Source: Thermoanaerobacterium sp. RBIITD
GTDB lineage: Bacteria; Bacillota; Thermoanaerobacteria; Thermoanaerobacterales; Thermoanaerobacteraceae
Assembly (NCBI RefSeq): GCF_900205865.1
Contig: NZ_LT906662.1
Location: forward strand, 682,001 to 746,000
Direction of reading: 5' to 3'
Length of the DNA stretch: 64,000 nucleotides
The notes beneath the pieces were generated by a model. That model did not search any database and was not told where the DNA came from. It saw nothing but the letters and a program-made list of their open reading frames with translations. Positions 1-10,696 of this stretch are shown one piece after another (the first letter of the stretch is position 1; every line of letters starts with the position of its first letter). Position numbers and translations under genes: made by a program.

Positions 1-3000
1 TTCCACTATGGTTCGATTTAAATATAAAACTTAACAATGCAAAAGCAGCTCTTGCTAATAGTTTCAATTCCACTATGGTTCGATTTAAATTATTTCTTGT
101 ATTTTCTCTTTGTTTTTCTCATAAGCGTTTCAATTCCACTATGGTTCGATTTAAATTAGGAGCGACAGCGGGTGCAGCGGTGATACCTGTCATGTTTCAA
201 TTCCACTATGGTTCGATTTAAATTGTGCTTTGAGATCTGCCTCAAGTTCTTTCATTGGCGTTTCAATTCCACTATGGTTCGATTTAAATCATGAAATATT
301 GGATCTGCTAAAAGAATATAAAGCAGTTTCAATTCCACTATGGTTCGATTTAAATTTTCTTTGTTTGTTGCTATCTTAATTCCCTTCAGTTGTTTCAATT
401 CCACTATGGTTCGATTTAAATTGACTTTGATAAAAAGGTTACGTCAATAGTAATTGAGTTTCAATTCCACTATGGTTCGATTTAAATTGCCTCTCTGTGC
501 GTTGTCGAATTGAACCAAGCGTAGTTTCAATTCCACTATGGTTCGATTTAAATAGTAAGCACTTGTTTTACGACATCTAAAACAGGTGAGTTTCAATTCC
601 ACTATGGTTCGATTTAAATGAAATATTGTTGTAAAACATACTTCTTCTCACTGCCGTTTCAATTCCACTATGGTTCGATTTAAATTACAAAGTTTGGGTT
701 TTTTTCAATAAATTCTGCAATGTTTCAATTCCACTATGGTTCGATTTAAATGGAAATAGTGACAGGATATCATGTACAGGTTGATATTGTTTCAATTCCA
801 CTATGGTTCGATTTAAATTATTGCTAATGAACTTATTAATGTGTTAGCTGAAAAGTTTCAATTCCACTATGGTTCGATTTAAATTTTATTCCACCCTCCT
901 TCCAGTCAAATTACTTTCAGTTTCAATTCCACTATGGTTCGATTTAAATTCTATCTTCAAAAGAACACGTGTAAGCTTTTAAAAAAGTTTCAATTCCACT
1001 ATGGTTCGATTTAAATCAATCCTGAATTGTTCTATGGTAAATTCATAGAATTGTTTCAATTCCACTATGGTTCGATTTAAATTTGCAAACAAAAACAAGT
1101 GTAGAGGAGGTAAAATAATAGTTTCAATTCCACTATGGTTCGATTTAAATAGAAGAAAATAAAGAAGATGCTTCTAATGTTTTCTCGTTTCAATTCCACT
1201 ATGGTTCGATTTAAATCCAAGACCCGGATTAGCCTTTTGCCACATCCTCCAATGTTTCAATTCCACTATGGTTCGATTTAAATATATTATGGTAAAAAAG
1301 AAAAGGGGAAGAAATATTGGTTTCAATTCCACTATGGTTCGATTTAAATGGTATATGTCATCTAATTCTTCCATTTTTGCACCACGTTTCAATTCCACTA
1401 TGGTTCGATTTAAATTCTTGAGCTTCCGATAAAGACTCTTTTAAAAATCCTCGTTTCAATTCCACTATGGTTCGATTTAAATTGCCTGCTGTGAGAAATT
1501 CCAATAGTAGTAGCTAGGCGTTTCAATTCCACTATGGTTCGATTTAAATTGAGTTTGACAACAAAAATTTCACATATTTAGCAATGTTTCAATTCCACTA
1601 TGGTTCGATTTAAATCTGATATAGCACAGGATACACTAGAAACTGAGACAGGTTTCAATTCCACTATGGTTCGATTTAAATGAAAGAAGAAAATCTAATC
1701 AAATTCATTAGACAGCTGTTTCAATTCCACTATGGTTCGATTTAAATTCATGGTAATATTCATCATATTGCCATAATACAGGTGTTTCAATTCCACTATG
1801 GTTCGATTTAAATGATTCCCTGAAGCTAATTCTCCAGGTGTTGTTACAAGTTTCAATTCCACTATGGTTCGATTTAAATTTAATAGTAATTCTAACAACT
1901 CCATCAATTAGTAGTTGTTTCAATTCCACTATGGTTCGATTTAAATTTTGTTGATGCCTGCGGTGTCGTTGTATTTTGAGCGTTTCAATTCCACTATGGT
2001 TCGATTTAAATCACCAACACAAGACCAACTCTCACAATACCAATTTGGGTTTCAATTCCACTATGGTTCGATTTAAATTAATAGGTCTTGAGAAACTATA
2101 TTATGCGATATTGAGTTTCAATTCCACTATGGTTCGATTTAAATTCTTATTATAGATGGAAAAGAAAGGCGTTTCCATCTCGTTTCAATTCCACTATGGT
2201 TCGATTTAAATAAATGGCAGAACTTGCAATGTCTGTCAAAGAAGCATGTTTCAATTCCACTATGGTTCGATTTAAATTAATACTGCTGCAAATTATGCAA
2301 CTATTACTGATACGTTTCAATTCCACTATGGTTCGATTTAAATTGCTGCTCTTGTCTTTTCAAGTGCTATTTTTATTTCGTTTCAATTCCACTATGGTTC
2401 GATTTAAATTTAAGACTTCGTGATATTCTTGATATTTCTTCTTGAGTTTCAATTCCACTATGGTTCGATTTAAATCGATCTTGAGGATTTTGCTCACATA
2501 ATAAAACGATAGTTTCAATTCCACTATGGTTCGATTTAAATTAAGAGTAAAAGTGGCACTTACTCAATTTGTTAAAAGTTTCAATTCCACTATGGTTCGA
2601 TTTAAATAAATGCCTCAATCACTTGAGACAACTACATTTTACAGTTTCAATTCCACTATGGTTCGATTTAAATGGAAGAAAGCCAACCCAATTGTGATGA
2701 CATACGATGAGTTTCAATTCCACTATGGTTCGATTTAAATATATTTCTTCTTTCTTCAATGCTTAAGTTTTGAGTCGTTTCAATTCCACTATGGTTCGAT
2801 TTAAATAATGTAATTGAACCACTGAAAACACGAATGTGTCGTGTTTCAATTCCACTATGGTTCGATTTAAATTCCCTCGATTTTGCTATCCATTGCTGAA
2901 AATTGTTCGTTTCAATTCCACTATGGTTCGATTTAAATTGCTACAAGAGATGCAGATCGGATACAGTTTCATAACGTTTCAATTCCACTATGGTTCGATT

Positions 3001-5722
3001 TAAATGGTAAAACTGCAGCTTTAAAAGCGGCCTTAAGCGTGGTTTCAATTCCACTATGGTTCGATTTAAATCTGTTCTTTCTCGTCTATAAGAAATTCCA
3101 TCAATATGTTTCAATTCCACTATGGTTCGATTTAAATATTTTAGACCTCCTTTTTTTCTTTGATTGTATCACAAGTTTCAATTCCACTATGGTTCGATTT
3201 AAATCAATTTAATCCAAATAATCAATATTGCGTCTTTGTCGTTTCAATTCCACTATGGTTCGATTTAAATCAGAAAAAGGGAAAAGGAAAGAAATAAAGG
3301 TTTAAAGTTTCAATTCCACTATGGTTCGATTTAAATATTAGGACATGCCATATTGCATGTAGATTTATCTATGTTTCAATTCCACTATGGTTCGATTTAA
3401 ATCAAGCTGTAAGGTGTTTATAGCACAGATCCAGACAGCGTTTCAATTCCACTATGGTTCGATTTAAATTCAGAAGATGTTGGCAATCTTGCGGTACGAA
3501 TATCAAGTTTCAATTCCACTATGGTTCGATTTAAATCTGCCGTTAGGGATAGACGAGCGACAAGTAGCAGAGTTTCAATTCCACTATGGTTCGATTTAAA
3601 TAACCCCCATAGAATTGTTTCCTGCCCAGAAAATTGTGTTTCAATTCCACTATGGTTCGATTTAAATCAAGCTGTAAGGTGTTTATAGCACAGATCCAGA
3701 CAGCGTTTCAATTCCACTATGGTTCGATTTAAATTCAGAAGATGTTGGCAATCTTGCGGTACGAATATCAAGTTTCAATTCCACTATGGTTCGATTTAAA
3801 TTCTCTCCCCTTTCTTCTTCTCATCCACCAGTTTTAAGTTTCAATTCCACTATGGTTCGATTTAAATTGTACCTTGATGAGTATTTCCCCATATTTCAGC
3901 TTCGTTTCAATTCCACTATGGTTCGATTTAAATCTTAAAGCCAAAGCCAATAAGGTCAAACCACCAATAGTTTCAATTCCACTATGGTTCGATTTAAATC
4001 CATCTCTTTCCACGTATAAGCACTCATGTATGGATTGTTTCAATTCCACTATGGTTCGATTTAAATAGGTATTCCTAGAGCTATAGAGATAGCGAGGGAT
4101 AATGTTTCAATTCCACTATGGTTCGATTTAAATCCAAGCGAATGTCAGGATTGGTTAAAAGAAAACAAAGGTTTCAATTCCACTATGGTTCGATTTAAAT
4201 GTAACTCATACAAAATTATTACCATTAACTGAAAAGGTTTCAATTCCACTATGGTTCGATTTAAATAAATCCAAAATATTTTAATGCTTCAACATAACTC
4301 ATGTTTCAATTCCACTATGGTTCGATTTAAATTTCCCAGTTCCATTATCACCAAAAACATTAACATTGGTTTCAATTCCACTATGGTTCGATTTAAATAA
4401 GGCGTCAACGATTATAGCTCGTTATCAATCAATGGGTTTCAATTCCACTATGGTTCGATTTAAATTCAAGCAGTTAAAAACAATTTACCTGATAATGGGA
4501 AGTTTCAATTCCACTATGGTTCGATTTAAATCAGTGGCAGCAAATGTGTTTACTGCATCAGCTACGGAGTTTCAATTCCACTATGGTTCGATTTAAATTA
4601 AGATTGAGTAGAATGTTGATAATGTCCAATCTGTGTTTCAATTCCACTATGGTTCGATTTAAATGCTAGTGATAAATTTATTGGATCTTTTTACGCTAAG
4701 TTTCAATTCCACTATGGTTCGATTTAAATTAAAATTTTCCCGCAATATTTGCATTTTTCAGGTTTGTTTCAATTCCACTATGGTTCGATTTAAATCTACC
4801 TATAAATGTGCATATCAACATTGCCGATTTGGGTTTCAATTCCACTATGGTTCGATTTAAATTTCTCTTTGATAATGAAAAAATTTAAATTTACTATCGT
4901 TTCAATTCCACTATGGTTCGATTTAAATTAAGTAAGGGGGAATATCTTTGTCTATTTTAAAAAGTTTCAATTCCACTATGGTTCGATTTAAATCACTACC
5001 ATTTAGGGTATGTGTTGTCCCAGGGCTTAAGTTTCAATTCCACTATGGTTCGATTTAAATAAGAAAATGGATATACATTTGTAAAACCGAGTGAATGTTT
5101 CAATTCCACTATGGTTCGATTTAAATTAATCCATTTTGTGAATCTTCAATTAATGCAAAGTAGTTTCAATTCCACTATGGTTCGATTTAAATGCTTTTGA
5201 AAATGGGGTTCCGATGAGTGAACATCCTTGTTTCAATTCCACTATGGTTCGATTTAAATAGTTGCCTGACGCAAATCCTTGTTGTACTGCTCAAGGTTTC
5301 AATTCCACTATGGTTCGATTTAAATGGTACAAAGGGCGGGACATAACCGACCAAATACCAAAGTTTCAATTCCACTATGGTTCGATTTAAATCTAAACTT
5401 TGCACTTTTCATCATCGTTTCATACTGTGTTTCAATTCCACTATGGTTCGATTTAAATTTAATATTTTATGATTTTGAAGTTTTTAAATATGATGTTTCA
5501 ATTCCACTATGGTTCGATTTAAATGTTATTTTCAAATTAAATACCCACAGAAAAAATCTGGTTTCAATTCCACTATGGTTCGATTTAAATTTCCCTTCGA
5601 AGCCCTAAATATATTGCCAAAGATATGTTTCAATTCCACTATGGTTCGATTTAAATCAACAATGTTACCTGTTACACTTTGAGGATATACAAGTTTCAAT
5701 TCCACTATGGTTCGATTTAAAT
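1..5722 (-). CRISPR. CRISPR array, subtype I-B repeat, 87 repeats / 86 spacers, clipped at window start
   Basis: A 30-bp repeat, in plus-strand reading beginning GTTTCAATTCC and ending CGATTTAAAT, recurs about every 66-67 bp. I counted 87 copies; the first is cut by the window edge (23 bases, 1-23) and the last is 5693-5722. All copies I read are identical. The 86 spacers are 35-38 bp, mostly 36 or 37. On the minus strand the repeat ends in ATTGAAAC, the usual 8-nt 5' handle of I-B crRNAs (family knowledge), so I place crRNA transcription on the minus strand, with the leader at 5723 and up and the newest spacers near 5692. Two adjacent spacers occur twice (3403-3506 and 3668-3771). The array continues upstream of this window. 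Confidence 0.99.
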
Positions 5723-5761
5723 CCAAAAAATTTGCATAATATTACACACGTCCTTGTCTAT

Positions 5762-5791
5762 ATTTTACCATAACAATAAAACATTTATCAA
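5762..5791 (-). promoter_or_regulatory. Candidate pre-crRNA promoter
   Basis: On the minus strand, TTGATA (5786-5791) and TAAAAT (5762-5767) are separated by 18 nt, close to sigma-A consensus. Transcription would begin near 5755, about 33 nt before the first repeat at 5722. The call rests on sequence only. Confidence 0.5.
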
Positions 5792-5882
5792 TATCTTAAT
5801 TATTTGATACATGTTGAATAAATATACCATTTCCTCTTTCATATAACATCTAATATATATTGTAATCGTCATTATCAAATAA

Positions 5883-5934
5883 ATTTCTCGTCGACATTCC
5901 GGATATTTTACATTGGGAGACCTCGACGAGAAAT
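5883..5934 (-). repeat. 12-bp perfect inverted repeat in CRISPR leader
   Basis: The arms ATTTCTCGTCGA (5883-5894) and TCGACGAGAAAT (5923-5934) are perfect complements around a 28-nt loop. The element sits between the cas6 stop and the candidate array promoter. Its G+C-containing CGTCGA core stands out in an AT-rich leader. It could be a transcript hairpin or a binding site for an adaptation or host factor. Confidence 0.7.
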
Positions 5935-5945
5935 GAAACGTAATA

Positions 5946-6701
5946 TTATGCATTAATAATTTCTATCATCCCAAAACCTGCACTATTTTTTTCGCCAATT
6001 CCACAGTTATAAGCAACTTTAATTAATTCCTTATTCCCTGACATTATGAATGGTGCCATATAGCCCTTTACAGGAATATTTTTAAAATTAATTAATTTAC
6101 CCTTTGGATGTTTACTAATATATTCTTGATCAAATTCTATATTAATACTTAGATTATCCGGTAGTGTATTATTTAATACAAAATATTTTTCTATAATATT
6201 ACTTTTTATATTATCTACAAATGCTTCATCATTTATCGATAGATTCCAAGGCACTTTCTTTCCATTTTTCATTTTAGCTGTAGATGAAATAACCGGTGAA
6301 AGGCATATAAATTTATTTACCTCTTTAAAATCAGGTTCTTTTAATGTTTCTACTAGCTTTATCTCAAATTTATAATCCTGTATTATCAAATAACTCTCAT
6401 TTACAAGTTGTTTTACAAAATTAACTAAAAATTCAGCTTTTGGAGATGATATAAATAAATATGTGTTATCCATGAATTTTATATTTTCACGATCTACTTG
6501 AACATTTTTGCACCTCAATTGTGAAAATGTAAATAATTTAAATATCTTGCTACCATATTTATATCCTTCTTCATGAAGTTTTTCTGCATATTCTAAATTA
6601 GAATTCTTTAATATATGATAAATCCAAGATGATATAAAATAATTATAGTTTAAATTTAGTGACTTATCTTTTTCGGGTAGCAATGTTAATTTTATACGCA
6701 T
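5946..6701 (-). CDS. cas6: Cas6 CRISPR endoribonuclease
   Basis: Cas6 cuts the pre-crRNA within each repeat and leaves the 8-nt 5' handle. The 251-residue length suits the family. The C-terminus carries the glycine-rich G-loop (GIGEKNSAGFG, about residues 237-247) typical of Cas6 RAMP proteins. It is the last cas gene, after cas2 with an 18-nt gap, and directly before the leader. In many I-B loci cas6 comes first, so this order is a variant. An N-terminal catalytic histidine cannot be assigned by eye. Confidence 0.93.
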   Translation of the reverse strand: MRIKLTLLPEKDKSLNLNYNYFISSWIYHILKNSNLEYAEKLHEEGYKYGSKIFKLFTFSQLRCKNVQVDRENIKFMDNTYLFISSPKAEFLVNFVKQLVNESYLIIQDYKFEIKLVETLKEPDFKEVNKFICLSPVISSTAKMKNGKKVPWNLSINDEAFVDNIKSNIIEKYFVLNNTLPDNLSINIEFDQEYISKHPKGKLINFKNIPVKGYMAPFIMSGNKELIKVAYNCGIGEKNSAGFGMIEIINA

Positions 6702-6719
6702 ATATATCCCTCACAATAT

Positions 6720-6983
6720 TTATAGTATATTAACGATTGGATTTTTCTCAAGCCCTAAGACTTTTTTCGTCAACCATTTTTCGGAACTTGCTGTATATAT
6801 CATTACAGAATCATTTTCTAAATCAAGGTTTGATTTTATCCACAATTCGATTCTATTCAACTGGGCGTCCGTTAGCTCTCCTTCAAAAACTGAATTCTGT
6901 ACCCAATTTAAATATGTTTTTAAATATTTATTGATTTTAGTCACTTTCTTTTCTTCAACATCATAAACTAAAAGTACATACAT
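6720..6983 (-). CDS. cas2: Cas2 adaptation protein
   Basis: Cas2 is the dimeric core of the Cas1-Cas2 spacer integrase. The protein is 87 residues, the normal length. The N-terminal strand MYVLLVYDV carries the conserved aspartate (Asp8) of the ferredoxin-like fold, followed by an NWVQNSVFEGEL segment typical of the family. The gene starts 1 nt after the cas1 stop, so the two are almost certainly translated from one message. Confidence 0.96.
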   Translation of the reverse strand: MYVLLVYDVEEKKVTKINKYLKTYLNWVQNSVFEGELTDAQLNRIELWIKSNLDLENDSVMIYTASSEKWLTKKVLGLEKNPIVNIL

Positions 6984-6984
6984 T

Positions 6985-7974
6985 TTACCACCACATTTTT
7001 AACCCTTCATATTTTTCTTCATCCAAAATATGTTTCATTAGCTTGTAACATTCTATGCGGATTAACCTACGGTAACTTACACTTCTGTTAAGTTTTGGAT
7101 GTTTTATTATTGTATTTAGCTTTTCGTCATATTCTCTTTCAAATATCCTTCTACCATTATCATTTAAATAGCACATATTTAGATCTTCGTCAAAATGGTT
7201 CTTTTTTATCATTCCTTGATTTATAAGAGAAAAAATAATACGATCTACTATTATCGGCTTAAAAACCTCACTTATATCAAGACACAATGAAAAACGTCTC
7301 TCACCTGGCTCATGCAGATAACTTACTGTTGGATTTAACTGTGTATTATATATCTCTGATAAAACTGTTGTATACATAAGGGAATTACCAAATGATATAA
7401 GAGCATTTATCGGGTTATCAGGAGGATTCATAATTCTATTTTTAAAATCATATTCACCATTCGTGATAATCTTGAATGTTTTATAATATGTATTTCTAAT
7501 CCTTCCTTCAACACCCATTAATTCCTTAACATCACGTACTATATCTATATTCTCCCTTTCCTTTTCGATAGATGTCACATATTCATCAAGTCCATCTTTT
7601 CTATTAGAATAATACTTTACATTTTTTAATATATTGTGTGATGCTGTTCTTATAAATTCTTTTGCAATTTTTAATCTCTCATCCATATCTTTATATTTTT
7701 CTACTTGCTTAACAAGCAAAAAGCCGGATGGAAGATATTCCCTGGGATAAAAGCTGCCTGTATAAAAGCCATAATAATTAAATAGATGTACTGTTATTTT
7801 ATTCTGCGCTAAAAAATTGATTGCTTTTGAATTCATATCTATTTCACCAAATAGATATATTTCTTCTGTATTTTGTACAGGTATTGGTTTATTGCCCGCT
7901 TCACTTTCAAAATTGATTGTATTGTCTTTACGACTCAATCTACCATTGCTATTTATATAAATAATCTTTTTCAT
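6985..7974 (-). CDS. cas1: Cas1 CRISPR integrase
   Basis: Cas1 is the metal-dependent integrase that inserts new spacers at the leader end of the array. The product has 329 residues from the ATG at 7974, which follows GGAGGGTGACG. The open frame extends 23 codons further upstream, but that part overlaps the end of cas4 and is not Cas1-like. The conserved metal ligands are visible as Glu156 (GVEGRIRN), His221 (YLHEPGERR) and the LDISEVF segment (Asp233/Glu236). The gene lies 10 nt after cas4 and 1 nt before cas2, forming the usual adaptation block. Confidence 0.97.
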   Translation of the reverse strand: MKKIIYINSNGRLSRKDNTINFESEAGNKPIPVQNTEEIYLFGEIDMNSKAINFLAQNKITVHLFNYYGFYTGSFYPREYLPSGFLLVKQVEKYKDMDERLKIAKEFIRTASHNILKNVKYYSNRKDGLDEYVTSIEKERENIDIVRDVKELMGVEGRIRNTYYKTFKIITNGEYDFKNRIMNPPDNPINALISFGNSLMYTTVLSEIYNTQLNPTVSYLHEPGERRFSLCLDISEVFKPIIVDRIIFSLINQGMIKKNHFDEDLNMCYLNDNGRRIFEREYDEKLNTIIKHPKLNRSVSYRRLIRIECYKLMKHILDEEKYEGLKMWW

Positions 7975-7984
7975 CGTCACCCTC

Positions 7985-8473
7985 CTAACAAAAGCACAGT
8001 TCAAAATAACTGCATTTCGAACATGCTTTGATTCTATTAACATTTGGAGGTTTATCCATAATTTTTATTACATTTATTTTTGTTATTATTTCTTTTATTT
8101 GCTTCTCATCTTCTTCGGATAAACAAACCTCTTCTTTTGTATGATTGTCCATATAATGAATTATTCCTGTCACACCATCTACCCCTTTATTTTTAAGATA
8201 ATATATATAATACAAAATCTGATATCTTGTTGCATTCTCCATTGCTTTGCTTTTTTTTGTTTCATTTATTTGAAATTTCTTATTTATAAAATCGAGCATT
8301 ACCATGCCATCTATTAATACTTCTTTGTGCTCTCTTTCGAAACTGTATTCATGTATGGCTTTCCCAATGTCAACATAATTTGAATTCTGTTCCATGGTAA
8401 TTCCGTGTGTATATAGCCATAGTTTTCTTATGCAGACTAAATAATAATTTATTTCAGTACCTGTAATATTCAT
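7985..8473 (-). CDS. cas4: Cas4 RecB-like nuclease with Fe-S cysteines
   Basis: Cas4 trims prespacers and helps select the PAM during adaptation. The 162-residue protein shows RecB-nuclease motifs: a GKAIHE segment, an aspartate in LIDGMVMLDF, an E-x-K (ETK) motif and a Q-x3-Y (QILYY) helix. One cysteine near residue 14 and a C-terminal cluster (CSKCSYFELCFC) would bind the Fe-S cluster. It lies between cas3 and cas1. Confidence 0.95.
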   Translation of the reverse strand: MNITGTEINYYLVCIRKLWLYTHGITMEQNSNYVDIGKAIHEYSFEREHKEVLIDGMVMLDFINKKFQINETKKSKAMENATRYQILYYIYYLKNKGVDGVTGIIHYMDNHTKEEVCLSEEDEKQIKEIITKINVIKIMDKPPNVNRIKACSKCSYFELCFC

Positions 8474-8482
8474 GATATCACC

Positions 8483-10696
8483 TTATAGAAAATTTGAACC
8501 ATCGCTTTCTAATAAGCCGAGTTCATCATCATAGTCACACATTACCTCATAAACATCATCGTCTATTTTATCAGTCAAGCCCTTCTTTGATAGAGAAATA
8601 AACTTACCTTCCGAAATGCTCAAAATATAGCCCATTGCATCATAATATTTCTTTTCTTTTACCAAATTGAGATATAAATCTTTAAACCTAGTAGGAACTA
8701 CTTCTCTATTATCAAAGAGTGAATAAAAATCTTCTTTAACTTGCTTATTATCTATAAAAGGAACTAAATTCTTTATTACATTTTCAAAGCTTTTTCTCGC
8801 TTGATTAAATTCTTCTAAATCACGTTCATCATAACCATTTTTATATACTTCATTAACAAGCTCTTGAATTGATTGTTCATCTAAAACGTCGCATTCGCCA
8901 AGTAATTTTATAGTATTGTTTAAAATCTGTTGATTTTTATAGATAAATTTATCAGCTTCCGATCCTTCACTAAATATATATATATTGCTTATCCCTTTTT
9001 CTCCCTTTCTGTTTACCCTTCCAAATCTTTGTATAAGAGCATCTATAGGAGCCGGTTCAGTAAATAAAACATCATAATCTATATCTAATGATACTTCTAC
9101 AGCCTGTGTCCCAACAAGTATATTTACATCCTTTAATATGTTTTCTACTTTTTCTCTATCTAATAGGATTAATCTGCTATGAAGAAGCGCCCTACTTTGG
9201 CTATAATTTTTTAATTTACTATAAATGTTTTGCGCATTCTTGACGGTATTACAAACAATTAATATTTTTCTATTTCTTTTTTTAATCTCGTCTATAATTA
9301 TGTCAATATTATCAAATATATTGCCTTTAATTATATTAATTCTATGTCTTTTTATCTTCCTTAGTTCTCCTGTATCTACGACAATTTCTGTATCAATGTT
9401 TAATTCGTTTTTAAACATGTTTTTTATAAAATCTGGTAGAGTTGCAGACATAATAAAAACTTCTGCAGAATAATTTTCTTTTAAATATTTTAAAATATCA
9501 ATCAATAATGCAGTTGTATGAGGATCATATGCATGTATCTCATCGAGAATAAATAAACCTTCTGTCATTTCACCAATGTGTTGTTCATATCCTTTTACAC
9601 CAAAAAAGTACTTTAGTATTTGAAACGGTGTCAAAACTTTATATGGTTTATAAAGTTTTTTTGCTAAGCTTTGTACATTTTTAACATATTTCTTTACAGA
9701 AACATAGTCCTCACTTAATTTGCTAAATTCTTTATAGAGGAAATATGATGATTTGCCATGTAATAATGCTACTTTACCATCGCCAATAGTATTAACAAAT
9801 CTTTTATACATAGCATTAATACTAGCTGTATATGGCAAAACATAAAAAACTCTTTTACCTTTTATGCTATTTTGATTAAAATCACTCCATAATAATGAAG
9901 CTTCTGTTTTCCCATATCCTGTAGGTGCAATTAAAATAGCAGACCCTTTTGTTGTCATGGCTTCATATTGAACCTCTTTATATTGTTTAAAATTATATAT
10001 AGACTTCATATCATTTACTGCTAATATAATATGATCGTATGAAGCAGATGATAGATGATCACAAGTTGTCAAAAACCCTTTTAACAACATCCTATTTTTT
10101 ACATCTTCAACTTTTTTATTTTCATAGTCATTTAAATAATCAACAACCGTATATTTATAGGCATCAATAAGCATATCTAAGGAAACTTCTTTTAATATGA
10201 TATCATGATAATATCCAAGATATTCATAACTCCAATCTTTTAATTGATTTAACATAAATTGGAGATAACTAAAATTTTTATCTAATTCTTTTAATTTATT
10301 TAAATAATTTTCTTGGCCTGTCGGGGATATGGTTGAATAATTCTCTTGTAATTCAAATAAATCTCTATGATGTGTTATAATCGCAAGTGCAATATTCTTT
10401 TTCACATTTTCAGGGTATTTAAGGCATGAAATAAAGCCTGCTGATAATATTTCATGCCTATAACCCCATTTCTCGCCCGTCATCAGCATCTTTTGAAAAC
10501 CAACCGCTGCCTTACCGAAGTCATGTAAAAATATTGATATAAATAGATTTTCATAAAACTTTTCATTATCTACAATTTTGGGTATCTCAGGGAAAGCATT
10601 TCTAACGCTTTTAAATACATTTAAAGCACGTTTCGTATGTTCTATTAAAGTTTCTCCTCCATTTTCTATTCCCTTTGCAAGTATTTTTCTACCCAT
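8483..10696 (-). CDS. cas3: Cas3 HD nuclease-helicase
   Basis: Cas3 unwinds and degrades target DNA after Cascade recognition. From the ATG at 10696 it has 737 residues. An N-terminal HD nuclease is shown by His20 and LHDFGK (His58-Asp59). Superfamily 2 helicase motifs follow: APTGYGKTE near residue 257, DEIH near 383, SATLP and QRFGRVNRKG near 555. The start at 10696 is preferred because GGGGAG precedes it by about 9 nt; an ATG further upstream (10750) would overlap cas5 deeply. With the chosen start the genes overlap by 8 nt, the same overlap as cas8b1-cas7. Confidence 0.96.
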   Translation of the reverse strand: MGRKILAKGIENGGETLIEHTKRALNVFKSVRNAFPEIPKIVDNEKFYENLFISIFLHDFGKAAVGFQKMLMTGEKWGYRHEILSAGFISCLKYPENVKKNIALAIITHHRDLFELQENYSTISPTGQENYLNKLKELDKNFSYLQFMLNQLKDWSYEYLGYYHDIILKEVSLDMLIDAYKYTVVDYLNDYENKKVEDVKNRMLLKGFLTTCDHLSSASYDHIILAVNDMKSIYNFKQYKEVQYEAMTTKGSAILIAPTGYGKTEASLLWSDFNQNSIKGKRVFYVLPYTASINAMYKRFVNTIGDGKVALLHGKSSYFLYKEFSKLSEDYVSVKKYVKNVQSLAKKLYKPYKVLTPFQILKYFFGVKGYEQHIGEMTEGLFILDEIHAYDPHTTALLIDILKYLKENYSAEVFIMSATLPDFIKNMFKNELNIDTEIVVDTGELRKIKRHRINIIKGNIFDNIDIIIDEIKKRNRKILIVCNTVKNAQNIYSKLKNYSQSRALLHSRLILLDREKVENILKDVNILVGTQAVEVSLDIDYDVLFTEPAPIDALIQRFGRVNRKGEKGISNIYIFSEGSEADKFIYKNQQILNNTIKLLGECDVLDEQSIQELVNEVYKNGYDERDLEEFNQARKSFENVIKNLVPFIDNKQVKEDFYSLFDNREVVPTRFKDLYLNLVKEKKYYDAMGYILSISEGKFISLSKKGLTDKIDDDVYEVMCDYDDELGLLESDGSNFL

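Larger units (their letters stand above)
5723..5945 (-). promoter_or_regulatory. CRISPR leader region
   Basis: This AT-rich gap lies between the cas6 stop and the first (leader-proximal) repeat. It holds a candidate pre-crRNA promoter near 5762-5791 and a perfect 12-bp inverted repeat near cas6. A 62-codon reading frame crosses it, but it has no ribosome binding site and no recognisable product, so I treat the region as non-coding leader. Leader polarity follows from the handle-like repeat end and from adjacency to the adaptation genes. Confidence 0.8.

Noticed and set aside
1-5722. Self-targeting spacers against genes in this window
   Set aside because: I noticed none by eye, but 86 spacers on both strands cannot be checked reliably without an alignment tool.
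1174-5726. Many short open frames with repeated NRTIVELK or SIPLWFDL-like peptides
   Set aside because: They are translations of the CRISPR repeat and spacers, not proteins.
5765-5953. 62-codon minus-strand frame in the CRISPR leader
   Set aside because: No Shine-Dalgarno, overlaps the cas6 end, crosses the candidate promoter, and has no recognisable domain.
7974-8043. Extended cas1 start 23 codons upstream
   Set aside because: The extension overlaps cas4 and is not Cas1-like; the ATG at 7974 has a strong Shine-Dalgarno.
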